Shown here piece after piece: positions 51,631 through 59,661 of a stretch of DNA of 64,000 nt (position 1 is its first letter; each line of letters starts with the position of its first letter). A program made the position numbers and the translations under genes. The stretch spans positions 228,829 through 292,828 of the forward strand of contig NZ_JABURY010000016.1 of NCBI RefSeq assembly GCF_014489845.1, in the 5' to 3' direction. Under the pieces are notes generated by a model. It ran no database searches and had not been told where the DNA came from. It was given only the letters and a program-made list of their open reading frames with translations. This DNA is from Frischella japonica. GTDB lineage: Bacteria; Pseudomonadota; Gammaproteobacteria; Enterobacterales; Orbaceae.

Positions 51631-52392
51631 TTTAATAATCCTAAATATTGACAGACAACCAGCAAACGAGAATTCGTCATATTATGTCCACATTCCGTTT
51701 TAATACCTGAACTCAAAAAGATATTTTTGTTCGCATAACAATATTTTTGGGTAATTTATGATCCATTTATTTCTACTGATAATATACAGCGGCTGTATAA
51801 CCCTATCATTTGTCATGTATCATCGATACCTTACTTTCCTCTACCACCGCTAATGTAAGACTAATCAAAATAATTAGTTAGCTTACCGCATCTCATATTT
51901 AATTTTGTATTAATTTATTGATATTTATCTTGTTATATTAATAGTTACATTGTTATTGACGTTAATAGAATTGTTCTATACTGCATAAGGTATTCATTGC
52001 TCGTCTTAAATGCTTATTTAGTCTGATTTAAATCCCTGCCCTAAAAAGTATTGCAATACGTATACCAATTTAGAATTCGCTTTATAAAAAAATTAATATA
52101 ATGATTTATTTTATAAAAATTACATTGGATAAGAACGTATGCTGTAAATGATGTGCAATATTTTGCGCATATGTGCAAAATATATTTCGCATAGGCATAA
52201 TATTTTATGACAAATAAGTGTGGCGAAATATGAGATGTTTATTTATCTTGATATAATAAAGTTCGTAAAGATATCGTATTATTATTTTAATTTAAAATAA
52301 ATATATCAATTTGATTATAATAAGAAATCTAAATTAATTATCTTACATTGTTTAGATATTTATTTTCGCATAAAAATAAATATACTGTATGC
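51631..52392. other. Divergent atoB-umuD control region
   Basis: 762 AT-rich bases without a credible gene. It holds a 12-base perfect palindrome GTATTGCAATAC (52048-52059), a cluster of TGYGCAA half-sites around 52152-52192, and a possible umuD promoter (TTGTTT 52348-52353, 17 bases, TAAAAA 52371-52376). Its size suggests long-range regulation or lost genes. Confidence 0.5.
52158..52183. promoter_or_regulatory. 26-base near-perfect palindrome
   Basis: Two halves of 13 bases, ending in ATGTGCAAAATAT on the right, are inverted copies with a single mismatch pair (G against T). Further TGTGCAA (52152) and inverted TTTCGCA (52185) half-sites flank it, so three to four half-sites are phased over about 40 bases. 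Typical of a cooperative dimeric DNA-binding protein; the protein is unknown. Confidence 0.45.
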
Positions 52393-52400
52393 ATGAACAG
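52385..52400 (+). promoter_or_regulatory. LexA box of umuDC overlapping the start codon
   Basis: CTGTATGCATGAACAG is a perfect CTGT-N8-ACAG. Its bases 9-11 are the ATG chosen for umuD. A TATACT (52381-52386) touches the left edge of the box and may be the -10. Confidence 0.85.
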
Positions 52401-52842
52401 TATTAAAAAATTTAAAAATTTAGATTTTCTTCCAATTAAACAAGAAAATCTGTGCATTGCAAACAAAATTCCGCTATTTATGGAGTATATTGCGGCAGGT
52501 TTTCCTAGCCCTGCGCAAGATTTTATTGAGAAACGTATTGATCTTAACCAACTCTTAATTAAGCATCCCGCTGCCACTTATTTATTAAGAGTATCAGGTG
52601 AGTCCATGAATGAAGGGTATATCCAAGATGGTGATTTAGTGGTAGTTGATTCAGCTAAAAAGCCAAAACATGGTGATATTGTGATTGCAAATGTTTCAGG
52701 GGAATTTACTATTAAGAAATTGTGTTTAATACCACAACTCATGTTAAAACCGATGAATCAGAACTTTCATCCGATTATTATCAACAATCCCGACGATTTA
52801 AATATCTTTGGTGTCGTCACTTTTATTATTCATCAGGCTTAA
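52393..52842 (+). CDS. umuD: UmuD, DNA polymerase V accessory protein
   Basis: 149-residue LexA-like autoprotease. The self-cleavage site is A35-G36 in AAGFPSP; the dyad is S71 (GESMNEG) and K108 (FTIKKL), 37 residues apart as in E. coli S60/K97. Cleaved UmuD' activates UmuC. The N-terminal arm is about 11 residues longer than in E. coli. The ATG at 52393 lies inside the LexA box, so either the mRNA has an almost absent leader or a downstream non-ATG start is used; the next ATG (52480) would leave only a few residues before the cleavage site. umuC starts two bases after its stop. Confidence 0.92.
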   Translation: MNSIKKFKNLDFLPIKQENLCIANKIPLFMEYIAAGFPSPAQDFIEKRIDLNQLLIKHPAATYLLRVSGESMNEGYIQDGDLVVVDSAKKPKHGDIVIANVSGEFTIKKLCLIPQLMLKPMNQNFHPIIINNPDDLNIFGVVTFIIHQA

Positions 52843-52844
52843 CA

Positions 52845-54113
52845 ATGTTTGCTCTTGTTGATGTTAACGCTTTCTATGCCAGTTGTGAAAAGGTATTTCG
52901 TCCAGATCTTGAAAATAAACCTATCATTGTTCTAAGTAATAATGATGGTTGTGTTATTGCCAGAAATGATGAAGCAAAAGAACTAGGGATTAAAATGGGC
53001 CAACCCTATTTTACATTATCGCCTGAATTTATTAGTCAATATGCTATACAGGTCTTTAGTAGTAATTATGCTTTATATGCTGACATGTCTCATCGTGTTA
53101 TGGAAACCTTGGCTACATTAGCACCGAATATAGAAATTTATAGTATTGATGAAGCATTTTGTCAACTATCTTACTCCGAGCAACAATTATCTTTGGCATG
53201 GCAAGGGAAAATTATCCGAGATACCATACAACAACATAACCATTTAACAGTTGGAGTAGGGATAGGTCCAACTAAAACATTAGCTAAATTAGCTAATTAT
53301 GCAGCAAAAAAGTGGCGAAAAACCGAAGGTGTGGTAGTACTTTCTGAGCGCAATCGGCAACGTAAATTAATGGCAATTACACCCGTTGCTGAAGTTTGGG
53401 GAATTGGTCGACAATTAACCAGACAACTGAATATGATGAATATTCATACTGCGATGGATTTAGCACAATTATCACCTTATCAAGCACGAAAAAAATTTAA
53501 TGTTATTGTGGAAAGAACAGTGCGCGAACTCAATGGTGAGTCGTGTCTATCATTAGAAGAGGTCAGCGAGCCACGTAAACAAATTGTTTGCTCACGTTCA
53601 TTTGGCGAAAAAGTGACAGAATTTATTGTTATGCAGGAAGCTATTTGTAACTATACAGCTCGCGCAGCAGAAAAACTCCGAGCTGATGGGCAATATTGTC
53701 AGCATATTACCGTTTTTATTCGTAGCAGTCCATTTACGCCTAATACACCTTACTACAGTAATTATGCTTCAGAAATACTAGCCGCCACCAATGATACCCG
53801 GCAATTATTAACGGCTGCACAAAAAATTCTTAAGAGGATATGGTTAGAAGATAGGATATATCAAAAGGCAGGTGTTATTTTAAATGATTTTCATCACCAT
53901 AAATTGAAACAATTCGATTTATTTTTAGATCACAAAAAACAGATTAAAAATGAAACATTAATGAAAACTATCGATCAGATTAATCGATCAAATATGGGCA
54001 AAATTTTTTTTGCGTCACAAGGCGTGAAAGGACAATGGCATATGAAGCAGCAATTTTTGTCACCAGCTTATACAACGCAAGTTAAAGATCTTGCTAAGGT
54101 TAAGATATCATGA
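52845..54113 (+). CDS. umuC: UmuC, translesion DNA polymerase V catalytic subunit
   Basis: 422-residue Y-family polymerase, the same length as E. coli UmuC. It starts MFALVDVNAFYASCEKVFRP with the first metal-binding aspartate D6. SNNDGCVIARN, YSIDEAFCQL (catalytic D-E) and VGIGPTKTLAKLAN follow. The ATG at 52845 is chosen; the frame extends upstream inside umuD without meaning. Cotranscribed with umuD under LexA control. Confidence 0.96.
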   Translation: MFALVDVNAFYASCEKVFRPDLENKPIIVLSNNDGCVIARNDEAKELGIKMGQPYFTLSPEFISQYAIQVFSSNYALYADMSHRVMETLATLAPNIEIYSIDEAFCQLSYSEQQLSLAWQGKIIRDTIQQHNHLTVGVGIGPTKTLAKLANYAAKKWRKTEGVVVLSERNRQRKLMAITPVAEVWGIGRQLTRQLNMMNIHTAMDLAQLSPYQARKKFNVIVERTVRELNGESCLSLEEVSEPRKQIVCSRSFGEKVTEFIVMQEAICNYTARAAEKLRADGQYCQHITVFIRSSPFTPNTPYYSNYASEILAATNDTRQLLTAAQKILKRIWLEDRIYQKAGVILNDFHHHKLKQFDLFLDHKKQIKNETLMKTIDQINRSNMGKIFFASQGVKGQWHMKQQFLSPAYTTQVKDLAKVKIS

Positions 54114-54676
54114 TCATTTTCGAACAAATATGTATTTTAATTTACCATTAATAATAAATATTTACAGCAAACATATTAATAATAGAATTTTTACAATATG
54201 ATTATCTCAATATCAAGACATATAAAAAACATAAACTCAGGATAATCAGTATTGGATAACATATTAAAATGCTATTAAGTCAATCCTGCATTGATAATAT
54301 TTATGCTAAGAGTTTAGCTAATTATCACTCACCACTTCACATAGGTTAATTACCTGATAAAGCATTACAATATTCGATGAATTATCAGGTAAATCAACGC
54401 TCGGAAACCGTTTTAATCTTTGCTCATATGATACTAAAAATAAAATCTGATAGTTATGTTATAGGGCAGCAAACAGAGATTGCCAATAATATATTAGAAT
54501 TCGTTTTTACATATCTCACTAAGAAGATCAATGAAAAATACTTATTGTTTAAATAGTATTTACTTAATATCAATAGATATCTAATAAAAAAATAATTAAT
54601 AGCGTGACTATGCTCTAATTATTTTAGTTCGTTAAACAAAAGCAATTAAAGTACTCAACCAATAATATCGAATACA
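54114..54676. other. Gap between umuC and the prophage tail end
   Basis: 563 bases with no recognised gene. A perfect 11-base inverted repeat TTACCTGATAA/TTATCAGGTAA (54350-54360 and 54382-54392) has a 21-base loop and no T tail. A plus-strand frame reads from an ATG at 54270 through one TAA (near 54348) to a TAG at 54556; its second part from the ATG at 54377 codes 59 residues without a visible ribosome binding site. Could be a decayed gene; may contain the prophage end. Confidence 0.4.
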
Positions 54677-54907
54677 TCAATAATGATTTTTGATATTAAA
54701 ATCAAGTTCACGCAATTCTTCAATAGCTTGATGGACTAAATCAGCTGCTGCCCACATAAGATTACCTGATTTATGATGGTCAATGAAAGGTTCATCATAT
54801 CCTACCGCTTGATAGTTATGATTATCAAGTATTACCTCGATTAAAGTCTGTACTTGCATCAATTTTGCCTCAATGTCATTGAATAATTCATTATTTTCCT
54901 TAAGCAT
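54677..54907 (-). CDS. Small hypothetical protein at prophage edge
   Basis: 76 residues, not recognised. Predicted largely helical and acidic: ELFNDIEAKLMQVQTLIEVILDN, then AADLVHQAIEELRELD near the end. A strong AAGGGGAT ribosome binding site lies ahead of the ATG, which supports a real gene. It is on the same strand as the phage tail genes but behind a putative terminator, so it may be a phage 'moron' or a host gene. Confidence 0.6.
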   Translation of the reverse strand: MLKENNELFNDIEAKLMQVQTLIEVILDNHNYQAVGYDEPFIDHHKSGNLMWAAADLVHQAIEELRELDFNIKNHY

Positions 54908-55365
54908 AGTAATCCCCTTATCAGTTATATCAAATTATCAATACTAAAATAAAATGGTTTGGTTTACAGAAAATGGTTGCAATTAATTTTTAAGTCTGCA
55001 ATCACATAAATTAATTTTTTTATTGATTTAAAAAATATATTAACGCTCACCTGTTTTGTTAGTACCACTATTGAGAATTGAAAAATCAATCGGTTAATAC
55101 ACAAAAAACAGACAAGCAAAGACAGCTACCGCTGCCTTTGTCGTTAGTTAGGTAGGTAAATATGACGTGTATTGGTTGAATGGAAGGACACCATTCAGGT
55201 ATGATTAATAACACCACTGTTTTGCGTTAGTAATATGTGCGGATAAAGAAATTAGTTAATTGATAATATATAAACTTGAAATGGATGAACGAATCAATAT
55301 GACAGATCTTCACCACACCGTATGTGATGATAAAATAGGCATTATAATAATACGCATTATGTTTT
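54908..55365. other. Non-coding stretch behind the fibre-assembly gene
   Basis: 458 bases. It contains a hairpin TGAATGG/CCATTCA (55177-55197), a terminator candidate (55103-55140) and a minus-strand 16-codon peptide (55194-55144, ending NTRHIYLPN) that might be a fibre-gene remnant. A 60-codon minus-strand frame at 55409-55227 has neither a good start signal nor protein-like composition and is not called. Confidence 0.4.
55103..55140 (-). terminator. Putative terminator of the phage tail operon
   Basis: Hairpin with CAAAG/CTTTG outer and CAGC/GCTG inner pairs around a TACC loop (55117-55140), one internal mismatch. On the minus strand a run of six T follows about nine bases later (55108-55103). 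Confidence 0.5.
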
Positions 55366-55788
55366 TTAAATTGACGGTTTTTCTGGCCAAACAATATTTG
55401 GCGCGTCATTCACATTAATACGATTAAGTAATATTCGATACTTTTTCCATTCCTTGAGTTGTTCATCCTCGTTTGATTCTTGCATACCTAAATCGATGAT
55501 GTCTTGTAGTATTTCGATTTGTTTGTTTGCATTATTCATAAGTTGAGACTTTGTTATCTCATAATTTTTAATGATATCATCTTGAGATAAAATCGGCTTT
55601 ATTAGCTCTTTTGCTTCATCTTCCGTTATTAATATTAAACCCTTTTTTACTGTAAATGCGGGATAAATTTTATTAACCACAGTTTCACCGTTTTCGTCTA
55701 TTTCAGAAATCTCATCATAGTGGCTAAATTCTTGGATGTTATCTTCATAAGCAAATACATTATCATTTTCATCTTTGTAATATTTCAT
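55366..55788 (-). CDS. Tail fibre assembly protein (Tfa family)
   Basis: 140-residue chaperone for the distal tail fibre. The N-terminus MKYYKDENDNVFAYED and the C-terminal segment EWKKYRILLNRINVNDAPNIVWPEKP are typical of phage Tfa proteins. The ATG at 55788 shares a base with the stop codon of the fibre gene, and this pairing of fibre and Tfa is universal in such phages. Confidence 0.88.
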   Translation of the reverse strand: MKYYKDENDNVFAYEDNIQEFSHYDEISEIDENGETVVNKIYPAFTVKKGLILITEDEAKELIKPILSQDDIIKNYEITKSQLMNNANKQIEILQDIIDLGMQESNEDEQLKEWKKYRILLNRINVNDAPNIVWPEKPSI

Positions 55789-56816
55789 TAGCGCAACTCC
55801 AACCACGTAAAAACTGTTCCATTTGTTATATTTAATTTATATTTACTGTTAGCGGGTACAATAATATTCGCATTTGCCATTTTCCACGCCCCATTGTGAC
55901 CAACTCCACCGCCACCAAATTTTATACTCACATCATCTACAAATAACGTTGCATCTACTGCTGAAGCACTACTTAATGACCAAACAACGACGTGAATAAA
56001 AATAGGTTTTTTAGTTGTATTTGTATATATAATATTAATAAGTCTTTCATTTGTTACATCGAACCACTTTTGATTAACGCCGATAAAGTTATTCATAGCA
56101 TTCTTAGCAAAATCATATACATCTTTTACCGCTTTTGGTGTTGCTGCTTGGTTTTCTGCTGTACTATTTACTGCTGAATTAAGCTGAACACGTCCTTTAG
56201 CAGTAGTTGAAGCATTCGTTTCAGCGATAGATTTAGCCGTATTAGCTGTTGTGTTCGCAGTGCTTGCCAACGTATACGCACTATCTGCTTTAGTTTGTGC
56301 GGTTGCCGCATTGGTTTTTGCTGTGTTCGCAGTCGTATTGGCGGTATTTGCTGTTTTATTTGCCGTATTGGCTAAATTATATGCTTTTTTAACTGCTCCA
56401 GCTGTCGCCGCTTGACTTTCAGAATCGCTATCAATAGCTGAACTTAATTGCACAATTCCTTTGTGTTCAGTTGAGGCGTCTGGGATTAATTTAGTCCATT
56501 TATTGACATTACTTATAGGATTGGCGCTTTCATTTTCTACTTTGGCAATATAAATAATTCCATTATATTTAATGATTGCATTAACGGGATAAAAAACTTG
56601 CTCACTCCATTCTGGCACACCCTGTTGGAGTAAATACATCATGTTTTTATCGATACGATTAAAAGCGCCATTCATCCACTCCATTGGCGGTTTAGATGCG
56701 GTTTGATCGATAGTAATTCCCCATCCGCGAGGTACATCAGGGAAATCCAGTAATTCACCACTTTTTGAATCTTGGGCAAAAATTAAATAATCGGGATGTT
56801 TTTGTATTTTCATCAT
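55788..56816 (-). CDS. Phage tail fibre protein
   Basis: 342 residues. N-terminal attachment part (WMNGAFNRIDKNMMYLLQQGVPEW, then YNGIIYIA). Two copies of a phage-fibre repeat follow: HKGIVQLSSAIDSDSE...AATAGAVKKAY near 115-145 and KGRVQLNSAVNSTAE...AATPKAVKDVY near 208-236. Between them is a low-complexity T-A-N-T-A-K stretch, probably a trimeric coiled rod. The C-terminal receptor-binding tip (about 240-342) ends TVFTWLELR. Host receptor unknown. ATG overlaps the previous stop (TAATG). Confidence 0.88.
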   Translation of the reverse strand: MMKIQKHPDYLIFAQDSKSGELLDFPDVPRGWGITIDQTASKPPMEWMNGAFNRIDKNMMYLLQQGVPEWSEQVFYPVNAIIKYNGIIYIAKVENESANPISNVNKWTKLIPDASTEHKGIVQLSSAIDSDSESQAATAGAVKKAYNLANTANKTANTANTTANTAKTNAATAQTKADSAYTLASTANTTANTAKSIAETNASTTAKGRVQLNSAVNSTAENQAATPKAVKDVYDFAKNAMNNFIGVNQKWFDVTNERLINIIYTNTTKKPIFIHVVVWSLSSASAVDATLFVDDVSIKFGGGGVGHNGAWKMANANIIVPANSKYKLNITNGTVFTWLELR

Positions 56817-57463
56817 TAATGTCCTATTGCTTCTAATCTTATAAATGTACCATTATCAAATCCAAATGATTGTTTATCATGATAAAAGCCAAATGGTTGT
56901 TGATTTGTGATAACGATAAATTGATATTTAACACCAACTGGGCGTACCAGAATATCTAAGTATTTAATAGCATAAAGTTTGATGGTATTGAGGAGATTGC
57001 GATCGACGACAATATTCATTGTCATATTTTGATTATCGATGACGTTACTCGCTTGGCTTAACAAATATTGAATTGAGTGGATCGAATTAGCTAAAGTACC
57101 ATCCTGAAAATTTTTCATTATTTTCGCTTTGAGGAAAAAACGATAGTCATCATCATCAAGACGGACAGTATCGTATAATGAATCATCATAACGATAAAAT
57201 TTACCTATATTAAAACCTAATGCTATTTCATCGGCTAAAAAACCAAAGAACTGTTTGGCTACTGCATGATTTAATATTCGACTCATTCCAACATGCAGGC
57301 CAATTAAATCTAATGCATAACCTTTCGCTTTATCGATATTAAGGACATCAGCAATGTCGAGTACTGTTTTAAAAATTTCATCAGTCATCGCATATAACGC
57401 ATTGATTGTACCTAATGCTTTTGGTTTATTGTGGTACTGTAAAATCAAATAATTCCTAGCCAT
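56816..57463 (-). CDS. Phage baseplate-associated protein, DUF2612 type
   Basis: 215 residues. Features: ALDLIGLHVGMSR near residues 50-62, DDDDYRFFLKAKIMKN near 102-117, and LLSQASNVIDNQNMTM, matching the DUF2612 pattern of phage proteins encoded between baseplate J and the tail fibre. In contractile-tailed phages this protein probably links the baseplate to the fibre. It overlaps gene J by eight bases. Confidence 0.75.
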   Translation of the reverse strand: MARNYLILQYHNKPKALGTINALYAMTDEIFKTVLDIADVLNIDKAKGYALDLIGLHVGMSRILNHAVAKQFFGFLADEIALGFNIGKFYRYDDSLYDTVRLDDDDYRFFLKAKIMKNFQDGTLANSIHSIQYLLSQASNVIDNQNMTMNIVVDRNLLNTIKLYAIKYLDILVRPVGVKYQFIVITNQQPFGFYHDKQSFGFDNGTFIRLEAIGH

Positions 57464-58577
57464 CGATAAATACCTCTACTTTTGTTATAGCGGCATATTC
57501 ACGATAATCGACGTAGCAAATGTCAGAATTATTAACTGTTAATGATTTAATATAAAACCCATTAGTTAAATTAATACTGGATATTAACCGAGTTGCATAA
57601 ACCGTTTCACCAATTTCAAAATCAAGTGCCATTAAATGTTTTTCAATAGACTGAGTATCAATATCGCTAAACGATTTATAACGGCCTAAACGCATTGAAA
57701 CTGTGAGATTGTTACGAATCGGACGATCAAAACGAACTAAACGTTGAGCATCATATAACCAAACTTTTTTTTCAAGTTTCCCTGATAAACCACACCCACC
57801 GATTTTCTTTCTAGCAATCGTTTGTGCAATCTCTTCATCATCACCGCCAGCAATTACCACATTTATACTATGAGGAGGTATCCCTTTTTCATCGGTTAAA
57901 TGAGAATAGTTTTCATAAACTTCACATTTTGCTACGCCAGGTAAGTTATATAATGCGGCTTTAATCCCTAATCGTTCGTCGTTACTGTTGATTGAATGTG
58001 ACAACATAAAGCGTTTTAATAAATCGGCGTCACTTTCTTCTTCTGAGCCACCATGACTTTCAGAATTTACAATTACTTTTTCTATACCTATAATAATGGT
58101 AGATAATTGCAACATCTCATTGATTTTAACTTTATAATTACCTAATTCATTTGAACGTAACTGAGTTCTACCACTACCTAATTCATTTAAAGTAATCGCT
58201 TCAGTTACGATCCACTGATGCTTATTCTGATCAATCAGAACAGTATTTAACGGGATATGTGTATTAGGTTTACCAGTAATAATGACACTATCAATATAAG
58301 AATAGGATGCCGTATTTCTAATAATGCCAGCATATAAAGCTCGTTGTTCGAGCCATTGTCCCATTGCCTGATAAGGATCTAACATTTGCACAATAAATGA
58401 AACTGACTGATGAATGGTTTCCATTTCTTTGGCAAATAATGCCAATAACTGCCCATCAGGCGTATCACTATCTAAATTAACATCATTACCATAAATTTTT
58501 TTAAATTGATTAGAAAGCCGGTTATAAATTGTTTGATAACTATCGACTGTTATGCCAGTTTTAGTGACTGTCAACAT
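57456..58577 (-). CDS. Baseplate J-like protein (wedge)
   Basis: 373-residue baseplate wedge protein. VTKTGITVDSYQTIYNRLSNQFKKIYG and DSDTPDGQLLALFAKEMETI are conserved openings. The central HGGSEEESDADLLKRF is the J-family motif. It forms the wedge with the gp25-like protein in contractile tails. I prefer the ATG at 58577 (MLTVTKTG); an ATG five codons earlier is possible. Overlaps the gene before it. Confidence 0.92.
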   Translation of the reverse strand: MLTVTKTGITVDSYQTIYNRLSNQFKKIYGNDVNLDSDTPDGQLLALFAKEMETIHQSVSFIVQMLDPYQAMGQWLEQRALYAGIIRNTASYSYIDSVIITGKPNTHIPLNTVLIDQNKHQWIVTEAITLNELGSGRTQLRSNELGNYKVKINEMLQLSTIIIGIEKVIVNSESHGGSEEESDADLLKRFMLSHSINSNDERLGIKAALYNLPGVAKCEVYENYSHLTDEKGIPPHSINVVIAGGDDEEIAQTIARKKIGGCGLSGKLEKKVWLYDAQRLVRFDRPIRNNLTVSMRLGRYKSFSDIDTQSIEKHLMALDFEIGETVYATRLISSINLTNGFYIKSLTVNNSDICYVDYREYAAITKVEVFIDG

Positions 58578-58923
58578 AATATTCAACCTCATTTAAATTG
58601 TTATATTTATCGTTATAGGTCACTTGAACTAAAAAGATCCGTGTTATACTATCGAGTAAAATAGTAAAATGTATAATTTCGTTGACTCCTTCAACACTCA
58701 ATATGGCTGTTTTAATTTCACGTTCTAATTGAATAGTATCAGGATTTTTTTCTAAATAATTGAACCACGCGATGCCATCATCTTTATTTAAAAACCAATT
58801 GTTTTTTAAAGAAAATAATTTTGTTTTTATACATTGTCTAATTGCAGCCGAACCGGTTAAATAATTGGCCTTACCGCGTCCAAATGTCCAATCATGGTTA
58901 ATATCCAATTCTCGCACTATCAT
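58561..58923 (-). CDS. gp25/W-like baseplate wedge protein
   Basis: 120-residue protein of the T4 gp25/P2 W size class. Marks: DWTFGRGKANYLTGSAAIRQCIKTKLFSL, then GIAWFNYLEKNP, and VEGVNEIIHFTILL. Such proteins attach the baseplate wedge to the tail tube/sheath. Its start codon overlaps the spike stop (ATGA). Assignment is by size, motifs and position before gene J. Confidence 0.75.
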   Translation of the reverse strand: MIVRELDINHDWTFGRGKANYLTGSAAIRQCIKTKLFSLKNNWFLNKDDGIAWFNYLEKNPDTIQLEREIKTAILSVEGVNEIIHFTILLDSITRIFLVQVTYNDKYNNLNEVEYYVDSH

Positions 58924-59597
58924 TTTTTCGGTTTCTCCGTAATCTTATTGGTTTCAACGTGAACATGATTTTCTAAATCAATACCACCACCAATAATTTT
59001 CTCAGCTTGTAGTGTCCCTTTTGCCGATGCCATTCCACCTTGTTGCGTCCAACTTCCTACTTGATTATAGCTTCCCATTAAGACAGCATCCCCTATTTGT
59101 TGACAATTACCCAAATGTTCTATATCTCCTTTTATATAAATCTTACCTTGAGCCAATCGGATATATGTCGAAGCATCATCAGTCTGCATTGATACACCAT
59201 CATGATAAAAATCAGAAATTTTGTTTGGCACACTGTTTACACCAACGATAAAAATGCCATCACTGAGATCATGCATGCGGTTATCAAGTGGAATCGATTT
59301 GTTGCCTGATGCATACCATCCATCGATACAGCGACTGGAAAATATCACTAATCCTTCATCACCGGCTTTGATTGGAACGGTAAAACAAAATCCACCTGCA
59401 TGAGGAAACTGTGCAATCACATCGACTAAGGGAGGGAGCTCAATCTCTTGGCCGTTAGTCATCATTTTGTTAATCATGATCTCGCACGTAACCGTATGCC
59501 CATTGAAACTGACCACTCGCGCAGGCAACGCTGTATATAACGTTGATCTATCTTGTGTTATACAACCTTTAATTACATTAAATAATGATTCAACCAT
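58920..59597 (-). CDS. Gp138-type membrane-puncturing spike protein
   Basis: 225 residues. An OB-fold N-terminal part (ARVVSFNGHTVTCEI) is followed by PHAGGFCFTVPIKAGDEGLVIFSSRCIDGWY, characteristic of Gp138-type baseplate spikes of phage phi92. A repetitive beta-helical C-terminus (GKIYIKGDIEHLGNCQQIGDA) ends with N-H-V-H-V, an HxH pair that in such spikes binds the iron at the tip. It pierces the outer membrane at infection. Confidence 0.82.
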   Translation of the reverse strand: MVESLFNVIKGCITQDRSTLYTALPARVVSFNGHTVTCEIMINKMMTNGQEIELPPLVDVIAQFPHAGGFCFTVPIKAGDEGLVIFSSRCIDGWYASGNKSIPLDNRMHDLSDGIFIVGVNSVPNKISDFYHDGVSMQTDDASTYIRLAQGKIYIKGDIEHLGNCQQIGDAVLMGSYNQVGSWTQQGGMASAKGTLQAEKIIGGGIDLENHVHVETNKITEKPKK

Positions 59598-59620
59598 TGT
59601 GATACCTAAATTTTGACAAT

Positions 59621-59642
59621 AAAAAAGCCTCCATTGGAGGCT
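59621..59642 (-). terminator. Intrinsic terminator inside the tail operon
   Basis: Seven-base-pair stem AGCCTCC/GGAGGCT with a three-base loop, followed by six T on the minus strand. It lies between the hub gene and the spike gene, so it would stop part of the transcription before the distal baseplate and fibre genes. Confidence 0.82.
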
Positions 59643-59661
59643 GATTAAAGGTTATTTCTCG

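Noticed and set aside
51631-52392. Sigma-54 promoter for atoB expected from the linked AtoC
   Set aside because: No sequence with the GG-N10-GC core at suitable spacing ahead of atoB was found by eye.
54270-54556. Plus-strand frame interrupted by one TAA behind umuC
   Set aside because: No start signal or recognised domain; kept only as a note in the intergenic description, not as a pseudogene.
55227-55409. 60-codon minus-strand frame behind the Tfa gene
   Set aside because: No ribosome binding site, overlaps the end of Tfa, and composition (many aromatic and isoleucine residues) reflects AT-rich non-coding DNA.
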